Source: CAVZAB01 sp963773155
Lineage (GTDB): Bacteria; Pseudomonadota; Alphaproteobacteria; Rhizobiales; Beijerinckiaceae
Direction of reading: 5' to 3'
DNA length: 64,000 bases
Assembly: GCA_963773155.1 (NCBI GenBank)
Contig: CAVZAB010000015.1
Span: forward strand, 58,101 to 122,100
The notes below the pieces were generated by a model, which saw only the letters and a list, made by a program, of their open reading frames with translations, had not been told where the DNA came from and made no database searches. Each line of letters starts with the position of its first letter. The first letter of the stretch is position 1. The translations under genes and the position numbers were made by a program. Below are positions 9,562-19,399 of this stretch, one piece after another.

Positions 9562-9712
9562 CCTGCCGGCAAGGTTAGCATTTCGTTAGCCGATTGTGGC
9601 CGCTTCCGGGCAAACTCATAAGCGGTGGGAAATGATTTCCACGTAAGATTTTCTCAATCGAAATCGAATGCTGCGGGTGGGCCTCGGCATTCGTTTGAGG
9701 TGGAGGACATCT

Positions 9713-10294
9713 ATGTGGAGGGCTGACGATGCTGTGGCCGCCGGGGACCGCTTCAAAGCCCTGCGGCGGTTCCGGAAGGATCGTAAAGCGGCAACAGCCG
9801 TTGAATTCGGGCTGGTTGCGATCCCCTTCTTTGCCCTGCTCTTTGCAATATTCGAAACGGCTTTGAACTTCTGGGCGGCGCAAATGCTGCAAACCGCCAC
9901 TTCCGATGCGGCACGCCAGATCATGACCGGGCAGGTCCAGGCCGGCGGCACCATCACGTCGGCGCAATTGTTCCGCGATCAATTGATCTGCCCAAAACTG
10001 CTTGGCCTGATCACTTGCTCAAACGTGCAGGTCGACGTGCGCCGCGTCACCGCCTTCAACGCCAGCGTCGTTGCCCAGCCTTTCACCGCGGGCGTCTTCG
10101 ACACCAGCGGCTTCACCTTCTGTCCCGGCGGCGCCGGCCAGATCATCGTTGTGCGTGCCGTCTACCCGATGCCGGTCATGACCTCGCTGTTCGGCCTGAC
10201 CGGTACGACGACCGTCAACGGCGCGAAGTCTCGCATCCTGATGGGCGTTGCCGCCTTCCAGAACGAGCCATTCCCAACCGCCTCAAGCTGCTAA
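9713..10294 (+). CDS. tadE: TadE-family pseudopilin
   Basis: 193-residue minor pilin of the Tad system. A basic N-terminus (RFRKDRKA) precedes ATAVEFGLVAIPFFALLFAI, the TadE pseudopilin segment with the conserved Glu after the processing site. The remainder is periplasmic and beta-rich with scattered Cys. ATG 9713 is preceded by GGTGGAGG and is favoured over the upstream ATG at 9668. It is followed after 10 bases by a second TadE-like gene. Confidence 0.87.
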   Translation: MWRADDAVAAGDRFKALRRFRKDRKAATAVEFGLVAIPFFALLFAIFETALNFWAAQMLQTATSDAARQIMTGQVQAGGTITSAQLFRDQLICPKLLGLITCSNVQVDVRRVTAFNASVVAQPFTAGVFDTSGFTFCPGGAGQIIVVRAVYPMPVMTSLFGLTGTTTVNGAKSRILMGVAAFQNEPFPTASSC

Positions 10295-10304
10295 TGGTGC
10301 TCCG

Positions 10305-10985
10305 ATGCGTTTGATCGATTTGCCTCGACGCCTTGCAACGCGCGCCGAAAGCCTCGCCCAGCGCCTGTCGAAAGACCAGCGCGGCATAGCCGCGGTCGAG
10401 TTCGCCTTCATTCTGCCCATCATGCTGACGCTCTATCTCGGCTGTGTCGAGGTGACCCAAGGGGTCATCGCCAAGCGTCAGATCACGGCGATCGCCCGCA
10501 CCGTCGCCGACCTTGCCTCGCAGCAGACTGGTGCGCTGACCGACACCGGCAATGCCGCCCTCGGCCTCGACGTCTCGCAAATATTCGCCGCTTCCCAGGC
10601 GCTGTTCCCCTCGGCTACCGCGCCGATCAAAATGACGCTCTCGGCCGTCGATTTCGTTCCGGTGGGCAATTGCACCTCGAATTGCACCTATACCGCGCAG
10701 ACGTCATGGAGCGTCTCGGTTAATGGCGGCACGACCAGAAGCTGCGTTACTTTGTCCCAGGTGCCGAATGGCACGCCGCCCGCCCCCAACACCATGCCGG
10801 CCGGCATGTATGGCGCGGGCTCGGTGATCGTTGCCGACGTCTATTATCTGTACAACCCGACCTTCGGCTACGTTCTCGTCAACAACATACCGATCACCCA
10901 GACCGCTTATTTGAAGCCGCGCGCACAAACCTACATCACCTTTAATCCGGTGGTTGCCTCGGAGAAATGCGCGGGCCTGCCCTAG
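10305..10985 (+). CDS. TadE/TadG-like pseudopilin
   Basis: 226-residue second TadE-domain protein. Its N-terminus (LSKDQRGIAAVEFAFILPI, near residues 22-40) is the pseudopilin motif with a Glu and a hydrophobic helix. The periplasmic part contains a Cys-rich patch (GNCTSNCTYTAQTSW). It sits immediately behind tadE with a 10-base gap, so probably one transcript. It is shorter than classical TadG with its VWA domain, hence TadG-like by position only. Confidence 0.82.
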   Translation: MRLIDLPRRLATRAESLAQRLSKDQRGIAAVEFAFILPIMLTLYLGCVEVTQGVIAKRQITAIARTVADLASQQTGALTDTGNAALGLDVSQIFAASQALFPSATAPIKMTLSAVDFVPVGNCTSNCTYTAQTSWSVSVNGGTTRSCVTLSQVPNGTPPAPNTMPAGMYGAGSVIVADVYYLYNPTFGYVLVNNIPITQTAYLKPRAQTYITFNPVVASEKCAGLP

Positions 10986-11003
10986 CGGCGCGGCGGCGGC
11001 GGT

Positions 11004-11540
11004 TTACGGCCGTAAAATCAATTTGCCGCCAGCGACCTCGAAACCACCGAGCTTCCTGAGGAAGCTCATGCCGAGCAGGCTTTCTTGCATCACCCCCGGC
11101 GGCATGACGACGGCCGGCACGTCGAGCGCGCTGATGCCTCCGACATTGATGTGCGCGAGCGAAACCATTGCTGCCTGAACGGCGCCGTTTGCCGTGTTCA
11201 GCGACAATCTAAAGTCGGCCGGCAGCGGCCGGACGCCAAGCGCGTCGGCATCTTCGCGGGTCAGGGCGACCATCGTGGCACCGGTGTCGACCAGCATCCG
11301 GACCCGTCGGCCGGCGACTTCGACATCGGCCCGGTAATGTCCGTTTCGATCGGGATCCAAGATCACGGCATAGCCGGTCGAATGGACCGGCGAAGGCGCC
11401 TCGACGGGGCCGTTTCTGCCGACCGGCGGGCCAACAGGTGGATGAACCGCCGAGCGGCTTGCCATGGTTTGCGCCAGGACCATGCCGAGGCAACTTGCGA
11501 GGACGCCGGCGCCGAGCGCCATTTTTATCGGGCCAGCCAT
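11004..11540 (-). CDS. Clan AA retropepsin-like aspartic protease
   Basis: 178-residue exported or membrane-tethered protein of the TIGR02281 type. A hydrophobic N-terminal segment (residues 6-25) and a Pro-rich linker lead to a retropepsin domain. The catalytic motif is VRMLVDTGATMVALT (near residue 85), and LLGMSFLRKLGGFEV is the usual second landmark. It converges with the pseudopilin gene, 18 bases apart. Natural substrate unknown. Confidence 0.85.
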   Translation of the reverse strand: MAGPIKMALGAGVLASCLGMVLAQTMASRSAVHPPVGPPVGRNGPVEAPSPVHSTGYAVILDPDRNGHYRADVEVAGRRVRMLVDTGATMVALTREDADALGVRPLPADFRLSLNTANGAVQAAMVSLAHINVGGISALDVPAVVMPPGVMQESLLGMSFLRKLGGFEVAGGKLILRP

Positions 11541-11672
11541 TCTTGGTAACGTTCCTGCCTGCGCCAGCGCGCCTGTCGAAGCGGAACGTTACGCCAGAGC
11601 CTTCTTATTCCACGTTAATCCGATCGACGAGCCTGTGCATTTCGGCTTGACGAATCGGCAATGACGTTGCGC

Positions 11673-12593
11673 TCAGGACCGCGCGGTCGGCAATCGCCCG
11701 ACGGCTTCGGCGATCTCGGCCAGACGGGGCAGGCTCGGCTGCGCGCCGGCCCGGGTGCACGCGAGACTGCCGGCAACAACCCCTTGCGCCAACGCACCCT
11801 CAAATGCCTCACCCCTGGCGCGCGCTGCCGCGAAAGCGCCGACGAAGGCGTCGCCGGCCGCGGTCGTGTCGACGACCTCGATCGGCAAAGCGCCGAGCCG
11901 GTGATATCGGCCTGCCTGCCAGCCGAGCGCGCCGTCGGCGCCCAACGTTACAATCGCCGCGCAGCCAAACGTGCTATCGACGGTCCGTGCGACTTGGGCC
12001 GGATCGTCGGCGGCTGGCAGCCTCAGGGCTTTGCCCAGAACCGAAGCCTCGTGCTCGTTCATGACGAGAATGTCGATGGCCGCCAAATAGTGGCGCGTAA
12101 TCGCGCCGGCCGGCGCCAGATTGAGAATGACCTGGGCGCCCGCCCGCCGCGCAATTATCGCCGCGGCCTCACCTTCTGCATCGGGCGTCTCGCGCTGAAG
12201 CAGCAAGATGTCGCCGGCGTTCCAGGGCAGGGCCGCGAGCTGGGCCGCCCTGGCCAGCCGATTGGCGCCGGCCGCCACGACAATCGCATTCTCGCCGCAA
12301 TCGTCGACAGCAATGAAGGCGGCGCCGGTCGGGGCTTCGGTCTCGACGAGAGCCGTGAGGTCGACGCCCTCGGCCGTCAGCAGGCGCAGCGCCTGAGTGG
12401 CAAAGGAATCCCTGCCGACGGCGCCGACGAGGGCGACCCTGGCTCCGGCCCGGCGCGCGGCCAGGGCCTGGTTGGCGCCCTTGCCGCCGGGGATGACCGT
12501 ATAGGAGGGGCCAAGCACGGTCTCCCCGGGGCCTGGAATCCGTTCGACTTTGGTGACGAGATCGACATTGATCGAACCAAATACAATGATCAT
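11673..12593 (-). CDS. rbsK: PfkB-family sugar kinase, ribokinase-like
   Basis: 306-residue cytoplasmic kinase. The N-terminal signature (GGKGANQALAARRAG, near residue 40) and the C-terminal active-site signature (VVDTTAAGDAFVGAF, near residue 245) are typical of RbsK; the DTTAAGD variant is normal in that subgroup. Its ATG overlaps the aldolase stop by four bases (ATGA), so translation is coupled. In this locus its real substrate could be a keto-deoxy sugar acid rather than ribose; this is inference from the neighbours. Confidence 0.86.
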   Translation of the reverse strand: MIIVFGSINVDLVTKVERIPGPGETVLGPSYTVIPGGKGANQALAARRAGARVALVGAVGRDSFATQALRLLTAEGVDLTALVETEAPTGAAFIAVDDCGENAIVVAAGANRLARAAQLAALPWNAGDILLLQRETPDAEGEAAAIIARRAGAQVILNLAPAGAITRHYLAAIDILVMNEHEASVLGKALRLPAADDPAQVARTVDSTFGCAAIVTLGADGALGWQAGRYHRLGALPIEVVDTTAAGDAFVGAFAAARARGEAFEGALAQGVVAGSLACTRAGAQPSLPRLAEIAEAVGRLPTARS

Positions 12594-13225
12594 CGCGCCT
12601 CAGCCCCGGTCGTCATTTGCCGCACGAAAACCTCGGCCCGACGCCGTGTTTCGGCAGCGTCAATGCCCGGCCGGTAAAGCGACGAGCCGATGCCAAAACC
12701 ATGCACCGGACCGGGCCGCCATTGCGATAGGGTTTCCGCCGAAACGCCGCCGACCAGGATCAGCCGCGTTGCAGCGGGCAGAACGGCAGCCAGTGCCCGG
12801 GCCGATGCCGGCGTCACCAGTTCGCCCGGGAAAAGCTTGAGCGCATCGGCGCCAGCTGCCAGTGCGGCATAGGCTTCGGTCGGGGTGAAGACGCCAGGCA
12901 GCGACGTGAGCCCGCGCGCCCGTGTTTCAGCAATCACCCGCGGATCGGCATTGGGCGAGACGATCAGGCGACCGCCGGCCGCCTCGACGCGCGCGACCTC
13001 CGGCGGAGCGATCACGGTGCCGGCCCCGACGAGTGCCCGCCCCTTGGCAAGACGCGCCAGTTTCGCAAGGCTCTGATAGGGTTCTGGCGAATTCAGCGGG
13101 ATCTCGATTAGGCGAATGCCGGCCGCGATCAGCGCCTCGGCAATTGATTCGATCCTATCCGGGGTAACGCCGCGCAGGATGGCAATCAGCGGCATTGCCG
13201 AAAAGCAGGCTTCAAAACTTGGCAT
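12590..13225 (-). CDS. dgoA: KDPG/KDPGal-family aldolase (DgoA-like)
   Basis: 211-residue class I aldolase expected to split 2-keto-3-deoxy-6-phosphogalactonate, or the gluconate epimer, into pyruvate and glyceraldehyde 3-phosphate. Landmarks are PLIAILRGVTP at the start, EIPLNSPEPYQS, VGAGTVIAPPE and the Schiff-base lysine in ADALKLFPGE. The EIPLNSP form is more DgoA-like than Eda-like. ATG 13225 is chosen, 8 bases after the SDR stop; the longer open frame only covers the SDR gene out of frame. Confidence 0.87.
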   Translation of the reverse strand: MPSFEACFSAMPLIAILRGVTPDRIESIAEALIAAGIRLIEIPLNSPEPYQSLAKLARLAKGRALVGAGTVIAPPEVARVEAAGGRLIVSPNADPRVIAETRARGLTSLPGVFTPTEAYAALAAGADALKLFPGELVTPASARALAAVLPAATRLILVGGVSAETLSQWRPGPVHGFGIGSSLYRPGIDAAETRRRAEVFVRQMTTGAEAR

Positions 13226-13233
13226 GATTCGCT

Positions 13234-14007
13234 CTAGACCCAGCCGCCGTCCACCACATATTGCTGGTTGGTGCAGGCACTCGCTTCGTCCGACGCAAAG
13301 AACAAAGTGGCGCGCGCCACCTCGTCGGGCTGCAGACGCCGCTTCAGGCATTGCCGCTCCATGAGTTCGCGCTCGCCGGCCGGCGACATCCACAGGCTGA
13401 GCTGACGCTCGGTCATGATCCAGCCAGGCGCGATCGCATTGACGCGAATATTGGCGGGCCCATAGTCGCGGGCGAGCGAACGAGTCAAACCGAGGACGGC
13501 CGATTTCGCCGCGGTGTAGGCAGCCATTCCGCCCTGCCCGACCATCCAGGAGACCGAACCGAAATTCACGATCGAACCGCCGCCGGCCTGCTGCATGTCG
13601 GGCAAGACGGCCTGGGCCGCGAAGAATTGGTGGCGCAGATTGACGGCCATCCGATTGTCCCAATATTCCGGCGTCACTTGCGCAGTCGCATGGCGCTCGT
13701 CATGCGCGGCATTGTTGATGAGAATGCGGATCGGTCCGTGCTGCTGGCGGATCGCGGCAATGGCTCGCTGCAGCGCTGCTATGTCGGTGAGGTCGGCCGA
13801 TTCGAAATGCACTGTGCCGCCGGCCGCTCGCAATTCTTCGCAAAGCGCCCGCGATTCCGGTTCCTTGATGTCGATGAAGCCGACTTTCGAACCCTGCCCG
13901 GCAAATCGGCGAACGATCGCCGCGCCAATGCCGCTGCCGCCGCCAGTGACGAGGACGCTCTTGTCCTTCAGATCCGGATAGACGGCGATCGGTGCTTGCG
14001 TCGGCAT
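13234..14007 (-). CDS. SDR-family sugar dehydrogenase
   Basis: 257-residue short-chain dehydrogenase. It has the TGGGSGIG NAD(P) loop (residues 20-27), ILINNAA, the Ser-Tyr-Lys triad (GSVSWMVGQ then AAYTAAKSA) and VNAIAPGWI. The close presence of a KDPGal aldolase suggests oxidation of galactose, arabinose or fucose as the first pathway step. It is the first gene of the set SDR-aldolase-kinase. No lactonase or dehydratase is visible nearby. Confidence 0.85.
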   Translation of the reverse strand: MPTQAPIAVYPDLKDKSVLVTGGGSGIGAAIVRRFAGQGSKVGFIDIKEPESRALCEELRAAGGTVHFESADLTDIAALQRAIAAIRQQHGPIRILINNAAHDERHATAQVTPEYWDNRMAVNLRHQFFAAQAVLPDMQQAGGGSIVNFGSVSWMVGQGGMAAYTAAKSAVLGLTRSLARDYGPANIRVNAIAPGWIMTERQLSLWMSPAGERELMERQCLKRRLQPDEVARATLFFASDEASACTNQQYVVDGGWV

Positions 14008-14111
14008 GCCTAAATCCTCCCTGTCAATGGCAAACGTCTGACCGTCGATTCTTGCATTGTGCTGGCGCGTTCGTCGGCTGGCGGCTTTACGCTTGGTCCT
14101 GTGCTCGAAAC

Positions 14112-15458
14112 TCAGCCTGGCAGCGGCGCCACCGGCGCACTCCGCACCAGCGGATCGGCGATGGATCCTTCCGCTGCAGGCGGGCTCGTCGGCAGGCGCC
14201 GCACCGCAAAACGCTCCAGAAGTATATGAACGGCGGCACCGCGGGCCCAGACCTCGTCGCCCCACTCATGCCAAACAATCGAGATGCTGTCACGAAAGAA
14301 TTCCAGCGCGTGCCGTCGGAAGGCGGCGATGAAGGGCCGCATGAGAAGTTCGCCGGCCCGTACGCCAGCGCCGGTCACAATGATCCGTTCGGGCGTCACG
14401 ACGCAGGCAAGATTGGCCGCCGCAAGGCCCAGCACCTGCCCGGCCTGCGCAAACAAGGTGCGATAGAAAGTATGACCCGCTTCGGCGAGCCGCGTCATGC
14501 GGACGATTTCTGCTTGGACGCCGTCGCCATCCGTAGGCGGGCTGCGGCCCTCGGCCTCGGCGGCCTGCGCGACCAGCGCATAATCCGCCGCATAGGCCTC
14601 GACGCAGCCGCGGCGCCCACACCGGCACTGTCGGCCCGCGACCTCATGCAGCACATGGCCGAATTCGGCCGCAACGCCGTTTGGGCCACGGTAAAGGCCG
14701 CCGTTGAGATAGAGCCCCATTCCGACGCCATGCTCGATTGTCACCACCATGAAATTTTCAACATCGCGGCCATGACCGAACCAGCGCTCGGCGAGCGCGA
14801 CGAGATTGACATCGTTCTCGGCGGCAATCGGCAAGCCGAGCCGCCGCGACAGGAGCACCGGAAAGGCGGGCGCGTTTCGGCCGAAGATCGGACTCCAACT
14901 CGCCCGTCCGCTGGCGCTGTCGACAAAGCCCGGCAGCGCGAGACCGATGCCGGCCAGGCTCGCAAGCGCCAGCCCGCTGCGCGCTAGAAGCGCCCGTACG
15001 GCCTGGGCAATGTAATCGGCGGCTTCTTCACTACTCCGTCTTCCCGCCACCAACTCGACGCTGTCAGCCGCGATCGGCCCGCCCCTGAAATCCGTAATCG
15101 ACAGGGTCGCCTGGTGCATCGACAGTTTGATCCCGACGACATGCCCGGCTGCGGCGTTAATGTCGAGCAACAGGCGCGGACGGCCGCGGCCAGCCGGCGG
15201 ATGGGGCAGGCGGCCAAAACGCCGCTCGCTCAGCAGCCCCTCGCGAATCAATTCGGCGGTGACATCGGATACGGTCGCCTGACTCAAATTGGCGTGTGCG
15301 GCAATGTCGGTGCGCGCCAACGGACCATGGCGCAGAAAGGCCTCCATGACGCGCAGGCGGCTTGCCGCGCGCAACGTGCCGACGTCCTGCGTGCTTCTGC
15401 CTCGTCGCGTCCGGTCTCCGGTCAACGCCATGCGGCATTTTTTCATCGCGTCCGGCAT
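14112..15458 (-). CDS. ROK-family transcriptional repressor
   Basis: About 448-residue NagC/XylR-type regulator. An N-terminal winged helix (GPLARTDIAAHANLSQATVSD) is followed by a ROK sugar-kinase-like domain (IGLALPGFVDSASG) with the zinc motif CRCGRRGCVEAY. It lies between the catabolic genes and the divergent sugar importer, so it probably controls both in response to the transported sugar. Start is uncertain: 15458, 15446 and 15431 are all in-frame ATGs without strong ribosome sites. It is intact, unlike the adjacent importer genes. Confidence 0.87.
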   Translation of the reverse strand: MPDAMKKCRMALTGDRTRRGRSTQDVGTLRAASRLRVMEAFLRHGPLARTDIAAHANLSQATVSDVTAELIREGLLSERRFGRLPHPPAGRGRPRLLLDINAAAGHVVGIKLSMHQATLSITDFRGGPIAADSVELVAGRRSSEEAADYIAQAVRALLARSGLALASLAGIGLALPGFVDSASGRASWSPIFGRNAPAFPVLLSRRLGLPIAAENDVNLVALAERWFGHGRDVENFMVVTIEHGVGMGLYLNGGLYRGPNGVAAEFGHVLHEVAGRQCRCGRRGCVEAYAADYALVAQAAEAEGRSPPTDGDGVQAEIVRMTRLAEAGHTFYRTLFAQAGQVLGLAAANLACVVTPERIIVTGAGVRAGELLMRPFIAAFRRHALEFFRDSISIVWHEWGDEVWARGAAVHILLERFAVRRLPTSPPAAEGSIADPLVRSAPVAPLPG

Positions 15459-15804
15459 TGTCAATGCGCGACACCCGCTGCGAACGCGCAGGGTGCCGAA
15501 AAAGGCTAACCATTTGAAAACTAATATTTCTTTCTCAATTGCCCAAGCCAGAATCGGCCCGACGTTGGGCTTGACATTTTTTCGGGGGTCGATAAATTTA
15601 ATCCACGAAGTAAAAGCGCTGCGTCGCTGACCCCAGACGCCGGGCAATACTTGGCTTTGCTTAATTCTCCCTATCCAATTTCTTGGTTGGCAAGTCTTCG
15701 CGCCACCCACCTGGCGGATTGACTTTAATAAGACCTTTCGTGCTAGGCTGGTGCTCGGTCGACGAAATCCAATCGGGCCGAACGACAAGATTAGGGAGTG
15801 AAAC
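15459..15804 (+). promoter_or_regulatory. ROK/ABC-importer intergenic promoter region
   Basis: The 346-base gap between the divergent ROK gene and the importer contains a promoter-like pair TTGACA (15571-15576) and TAAATT (15593-15598), spaced 16 bases and facing the importer. A second weaker pair is TTGACT (15719-15724) and TAGGCT (15744-15749), spaced 19. The region is AT-richer than its surroundings. No convincing operator palindrome was identified. Confidence 0.45.
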
Positions 15805-16899
15805 ATGAAGAATATGGCGTTCGCCGCCGCGCTGCTCGGCAGCGCATCTTTTTTTTGCACGACGTCCGGGTTTGCCCAGAATGGTACTTTGAATAAGGCC
15901 GTCGGCGGCTACACGTTCGACGACGCCGCCAAGGAATCGCGCGGCGACGAAGGACTTCCACTCGAAGGACGGCAAGCTGACCTTCGCCATCGTCACCCAC
16001 ACGGCCGGCAACGGCTTCTTCGACCCGACCTATGTCGGCGCCAAGGTCGCGGCCGACGCCTTCGGCATCAAGCTGATCATGCTCGGCTCGGAAGCCCCGG
16101 TCGACGACATTCCGCGCGAGACTCGAGATCCTCAACCAGGTGGCGCACGACCCGACCATCGACGGCGTGATCATGACCACGCCGCAGTCGGGCGCCTATG
16201 ACGACCTCGTCAAGAAGCTCGAGGCCAAGGGCATCCCGGTCGCCACCACCAACTCCTTCGATCCCAAGCATCGCTCGACCGCTCCGGCATTTCACACACC
16301 GGCCAGGATCGCCTCGGCCGCGCGATCGGCGGCGAGGCGCTCGCCAAGTGCCTGATGACGAACAATCGTCAAGGGCGGCTCGATGATCTTCCCCATCACC
16401 ACCACGCTCGGCAACGTCGAAGTCAACCACCGCGTCACGGCCGCCTTCAAGGCGACGGTGAAGGGCCTCAACGCCGCCGGCCGGCTCGAAGAACTTCAAG
16501 GTCGACGCCGGTCCGAAGAATATCGGCATCGATGTCGACAAGGACAATATCGTCGGCTCGATCGTGACGCTTGATCGAGAGCCGCAAGGACGTGGTCGGC
16601 GCCTTCGCCGCCAACGGCTTCGTTACGCCGGCGCTCGGCGATGCCGTGTCGCAGCTCAAGCTCAACGACAAGGTCTGCGCCTTCGGCTTCGACCTCGGGC
16701 CCAAGCAGCAGGAGCAGATCAAGACCGGCGCGCTCACCGGCTCGCTCGGTCAGCAGCCGTTCCTGCAGGGCTTCTGGCCGGTGATGCAGCTCTATCTGCA
16801 GATCGACCGCGGCATCTCGGCCGCCAATCTCGACACGCGCGCCCAGCTCGTGACCAAGGACAATCGGTCGACAAGGTCGGCAAGCGCTTCGAGAACTGA
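15805..16899 (+). pseudogene. Sugar ABC transporter substrate-binding protein, multiply frameshifted
   Basis: A signal peptide opens the gene at ATG 15805 (MKNMAFAAALLGSASFF). Recognisable periplasmic sugar-binding protein is then readable only by switching frames: LTFAIVTHTAGNGFFDPTYV, DPTIDGVIMTTPQSGAYDDL, GNVEVNHRVTAAFKATVKGL, and a clean last third (VCAFGFDLGPKQQEQIKTGA) ending KRFEN at 16899. Frame changes occur near 15949, 16122, 16275, 16365, 16488, 16571 and 16862, each explained by one or two bases. Between switches the protein is well preserved, so the damage is recent or is sequence error. It heads the importer operon. Confidence 0.8.
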
Positions 16900-17074
16900 G
16901 ACCGAGGCCTGCTACCGCGCCCCCGTCGAGCTCGCTGCCGTATCGGCGGGGCGAGCGCGCCATGCCGCAGCGCGAAGGTGGTCCGTTCGGCCGAGCGCCG
17001 GACCCCTTCCCTCTGGCCGTCGGTCATCGCCGGGGAGACCGCGGCGCGAGCCCAATGATCGAGCCATTGCAGCC

Positions 17075-19394
17075 ATGACCGACGCCGCCACCCACACCGA
17101 TCGGCCTCACGCACCGTGCGGCCGCCTCGCCGCCCAGATCGTCGGCGGCTGGGAGGTCGGCCTGCTGCTCTTCATGGCGGCCTGCTCTATGGCGCCGGCA
17201 TCTACATCAATCCGGGCTTCTTCGGCTCGAGCGACGCCTTTTCCGCGATCCTGCGCGACACGGCCCGCTTCGGCGTGATGGCCGTCGGCATGACCTTCGT
17301 CATCGTCGACAAGGACCTCGACCTGTCGGTCGGCTCGACGCTCGGCCTGGTCGGCGACCATTTTCTCGATCTGCTATCGCCAAGTCGCATCTCGATCTCG
17401 GCCATTGGTCCGTCCGTCGCCTGTTGCGATCCTGACTCGGCGCGTCTGATGGGCTTCGTCAACGGCTGGCTCGTCACGGTCATGCTCGGTGCCGCTCGTT
17501 CATCGCCACCCTGACCATGCTGTTCATCGGTCGCGGCTCTCGTGCTTGGCCTGACCGGCGGCAAGACCATCGCCTACGAGCAGAAGGCCGTCGCCGATCC
17601 CTGGTTCTTCGCAGCTCGGCGAGACCAATGCGCTCGGCTTCAACAACCAGATCCTGATCTCTCTTCTCTCGTCGCCATGCTCGGCGCGGTCGTTCTGGGC
17701 AAGACCCGCACCGGCTACGAGACCTATGCTGTCGGCGGCAACGAACACGGCAGCGCATCTATGCCGGCATAGCCGCTCGCGCTGGGTGCGCATCCGCGCC
17801 TATCTCTTCGCGGCGCTCGCGGCCACGCTCGCCGGCCTGATGAACGTCGCCCAGAACAAGGGCATGAATTCGCAACTACGGCCAGGGCGCCGAGCTGATC
17901 GTCATCGCGGCGGTGATCGTCGGCGGCGCCTCGATCGCCGGCGGCCGTGGGCGCGTCGTCGGCGCATGCCTCGGCGCAGCCCTGGTCGTGCTGGTCGACA
18001 AGGTCCTTCGCGAGGGCATTCCGATCACCCGCACCATCGATGTCGCCGGCGTTCCGATGGAGGTGCGAGCAGATGGCGCAGCTCCCCTCCGGAGCGGTGC
18101 CGGCCTTTCTCGGCCTGATCCTGCTGGTGGCGGTGCTGATCGAGCCCTATGTGGTGCAAAGGCGCGTGCTCGCGCGGCTTTGGGCGCGCCTGCACCGGCC
18201 GGCCGCTGCCGCCATCCTTCGAGGGCGGCATCGCCATCTCGCAGCCGGCGACCAAGGGCACGAAGGCCCAGTCGCGCGGCGTCGGCTCAAGCGGCTGGCG
18301 GGCCTTCTTGCTATCGGCGCGACGCGGCCGCCATCATGCTGGTGATCGCGCTCTGGGCTGGCCGGGTTCTACCTCCGGCCGGACTTCTGGGCCTCGCTCG
18401 ACAATTCGTTCAACCTCGCTCTCGCCTTCACCGAGATCGCGCTGCTTGCCGTCGGCTTGACCTTCGTCATCGCCAATGGCGACATCGACCTGTCGGTCGG
18501 CTCGGTGCTGGCGCTGTCGGCGTCGACCGCCGCCTTCCTGATGAGCGAATACGCCGCCGACCCGGTCTACGCTGTCGCCTCCGCCCTTGTCGCCGGCACT
18601 CTTGCCGGAATCGTCAACGGCGTTCTGACCGTCCGCTTCCGCCTGCCGGCCTTCGTCGCGACGCTCGGCATGTTCTACATCGCGCGGGGCATCGGCGCGT
18701 GGCTTGTCCGCCGGCCGGCAGCTTTCCGATTTTCCCGAGACCTACAATTTGCTCGGCCGCAAGGTGATCGAGATCCTGCGCTATTGGGACATGGAGCCGT
18801 CGCCTGGACTGGCCTTTGATCTTGCGAGCGCCATCTCGGTCCAGACGGTGATCATGCTTGCCATCGCGCTCGTCGCCGGCGTCGTGCTCGGCAAGACGGT
18901 CGTCGGGCAGATGGTCTATGCCACCGGCGGCAATCTGCGCGCGGCGCAATATTCCGGCGTCAACGTCGATCGCGTGCGCTTTCTCAGCCTCGTCTTCTCC
19001 GCTTTCTGCGCCGCCGTCGCCGGCGTCATCTATGTCGCCTATCTCAGCGCGCTTCAATCCGTCGGCGGGACAGCTGCGCGAGCTCGACGGGATCGCATCG
19101 GTGATCATCGGTGGTGGATCGGTCTTCGGCGGCTACGGCACCATCATCGGTTCGCTCGCGGGTGCGCTGGTGATCACGCTGATCCGCGCTCTCCTCTCGC
19201 TCCAGGTCTTCCTGCCCGACGGTTCTTCCTTCGTGATGCCGCAGCACTGGGTCAACGTCTGGATCGGCCTCATCCTGATCGCGGCCGTCCTCGGCGACAT
19301 CTGGTTCCGCCAGCAAGGGATCTTGTCCCTCTGGCTCGATCGCTGGCGCCAGGGCCGGCAGCAGCGCGGCCACGCGACCGTCCCAGGGGAGTAA
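17075..19394 (+). pseudogene. Sugar ABC permease, apparently two fused BPD_transp_2 domains, frameshifted
   Basis: Two RbsC/AraH-like permease halves lie head to tail. The first (from ATG 17075) has FGVMAVGMTFVIVDKDLDLS and a later GAELIVIAAVIVGGASIAGG spanning a frame change. The second has VGLTFVIANGDIDLSVGSVL and ends with DGIASVIIGGGSVFGGYGTI before a stop at 19394. Frame switches occur near 17182, 17500-17540, 17613, 17665, 17750-17775, 17874, 18070, 18300, 18712 and 19067. Around 18200-18320 no stop or start is needed to join the halves, so the ancestral protein was probably one double-length permease of about 770 residues. Confidence 0.7.
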
Positions 19395-19399
19395 CGCCG

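Noticed and set aside
15805..16870. Frameshift positions often next to TCG, suggesting a motif-linked process such as modification
   Set aside because: In the permease part the indels occur in other contexts, including short homopolymers and losses, so no single motif explains them.
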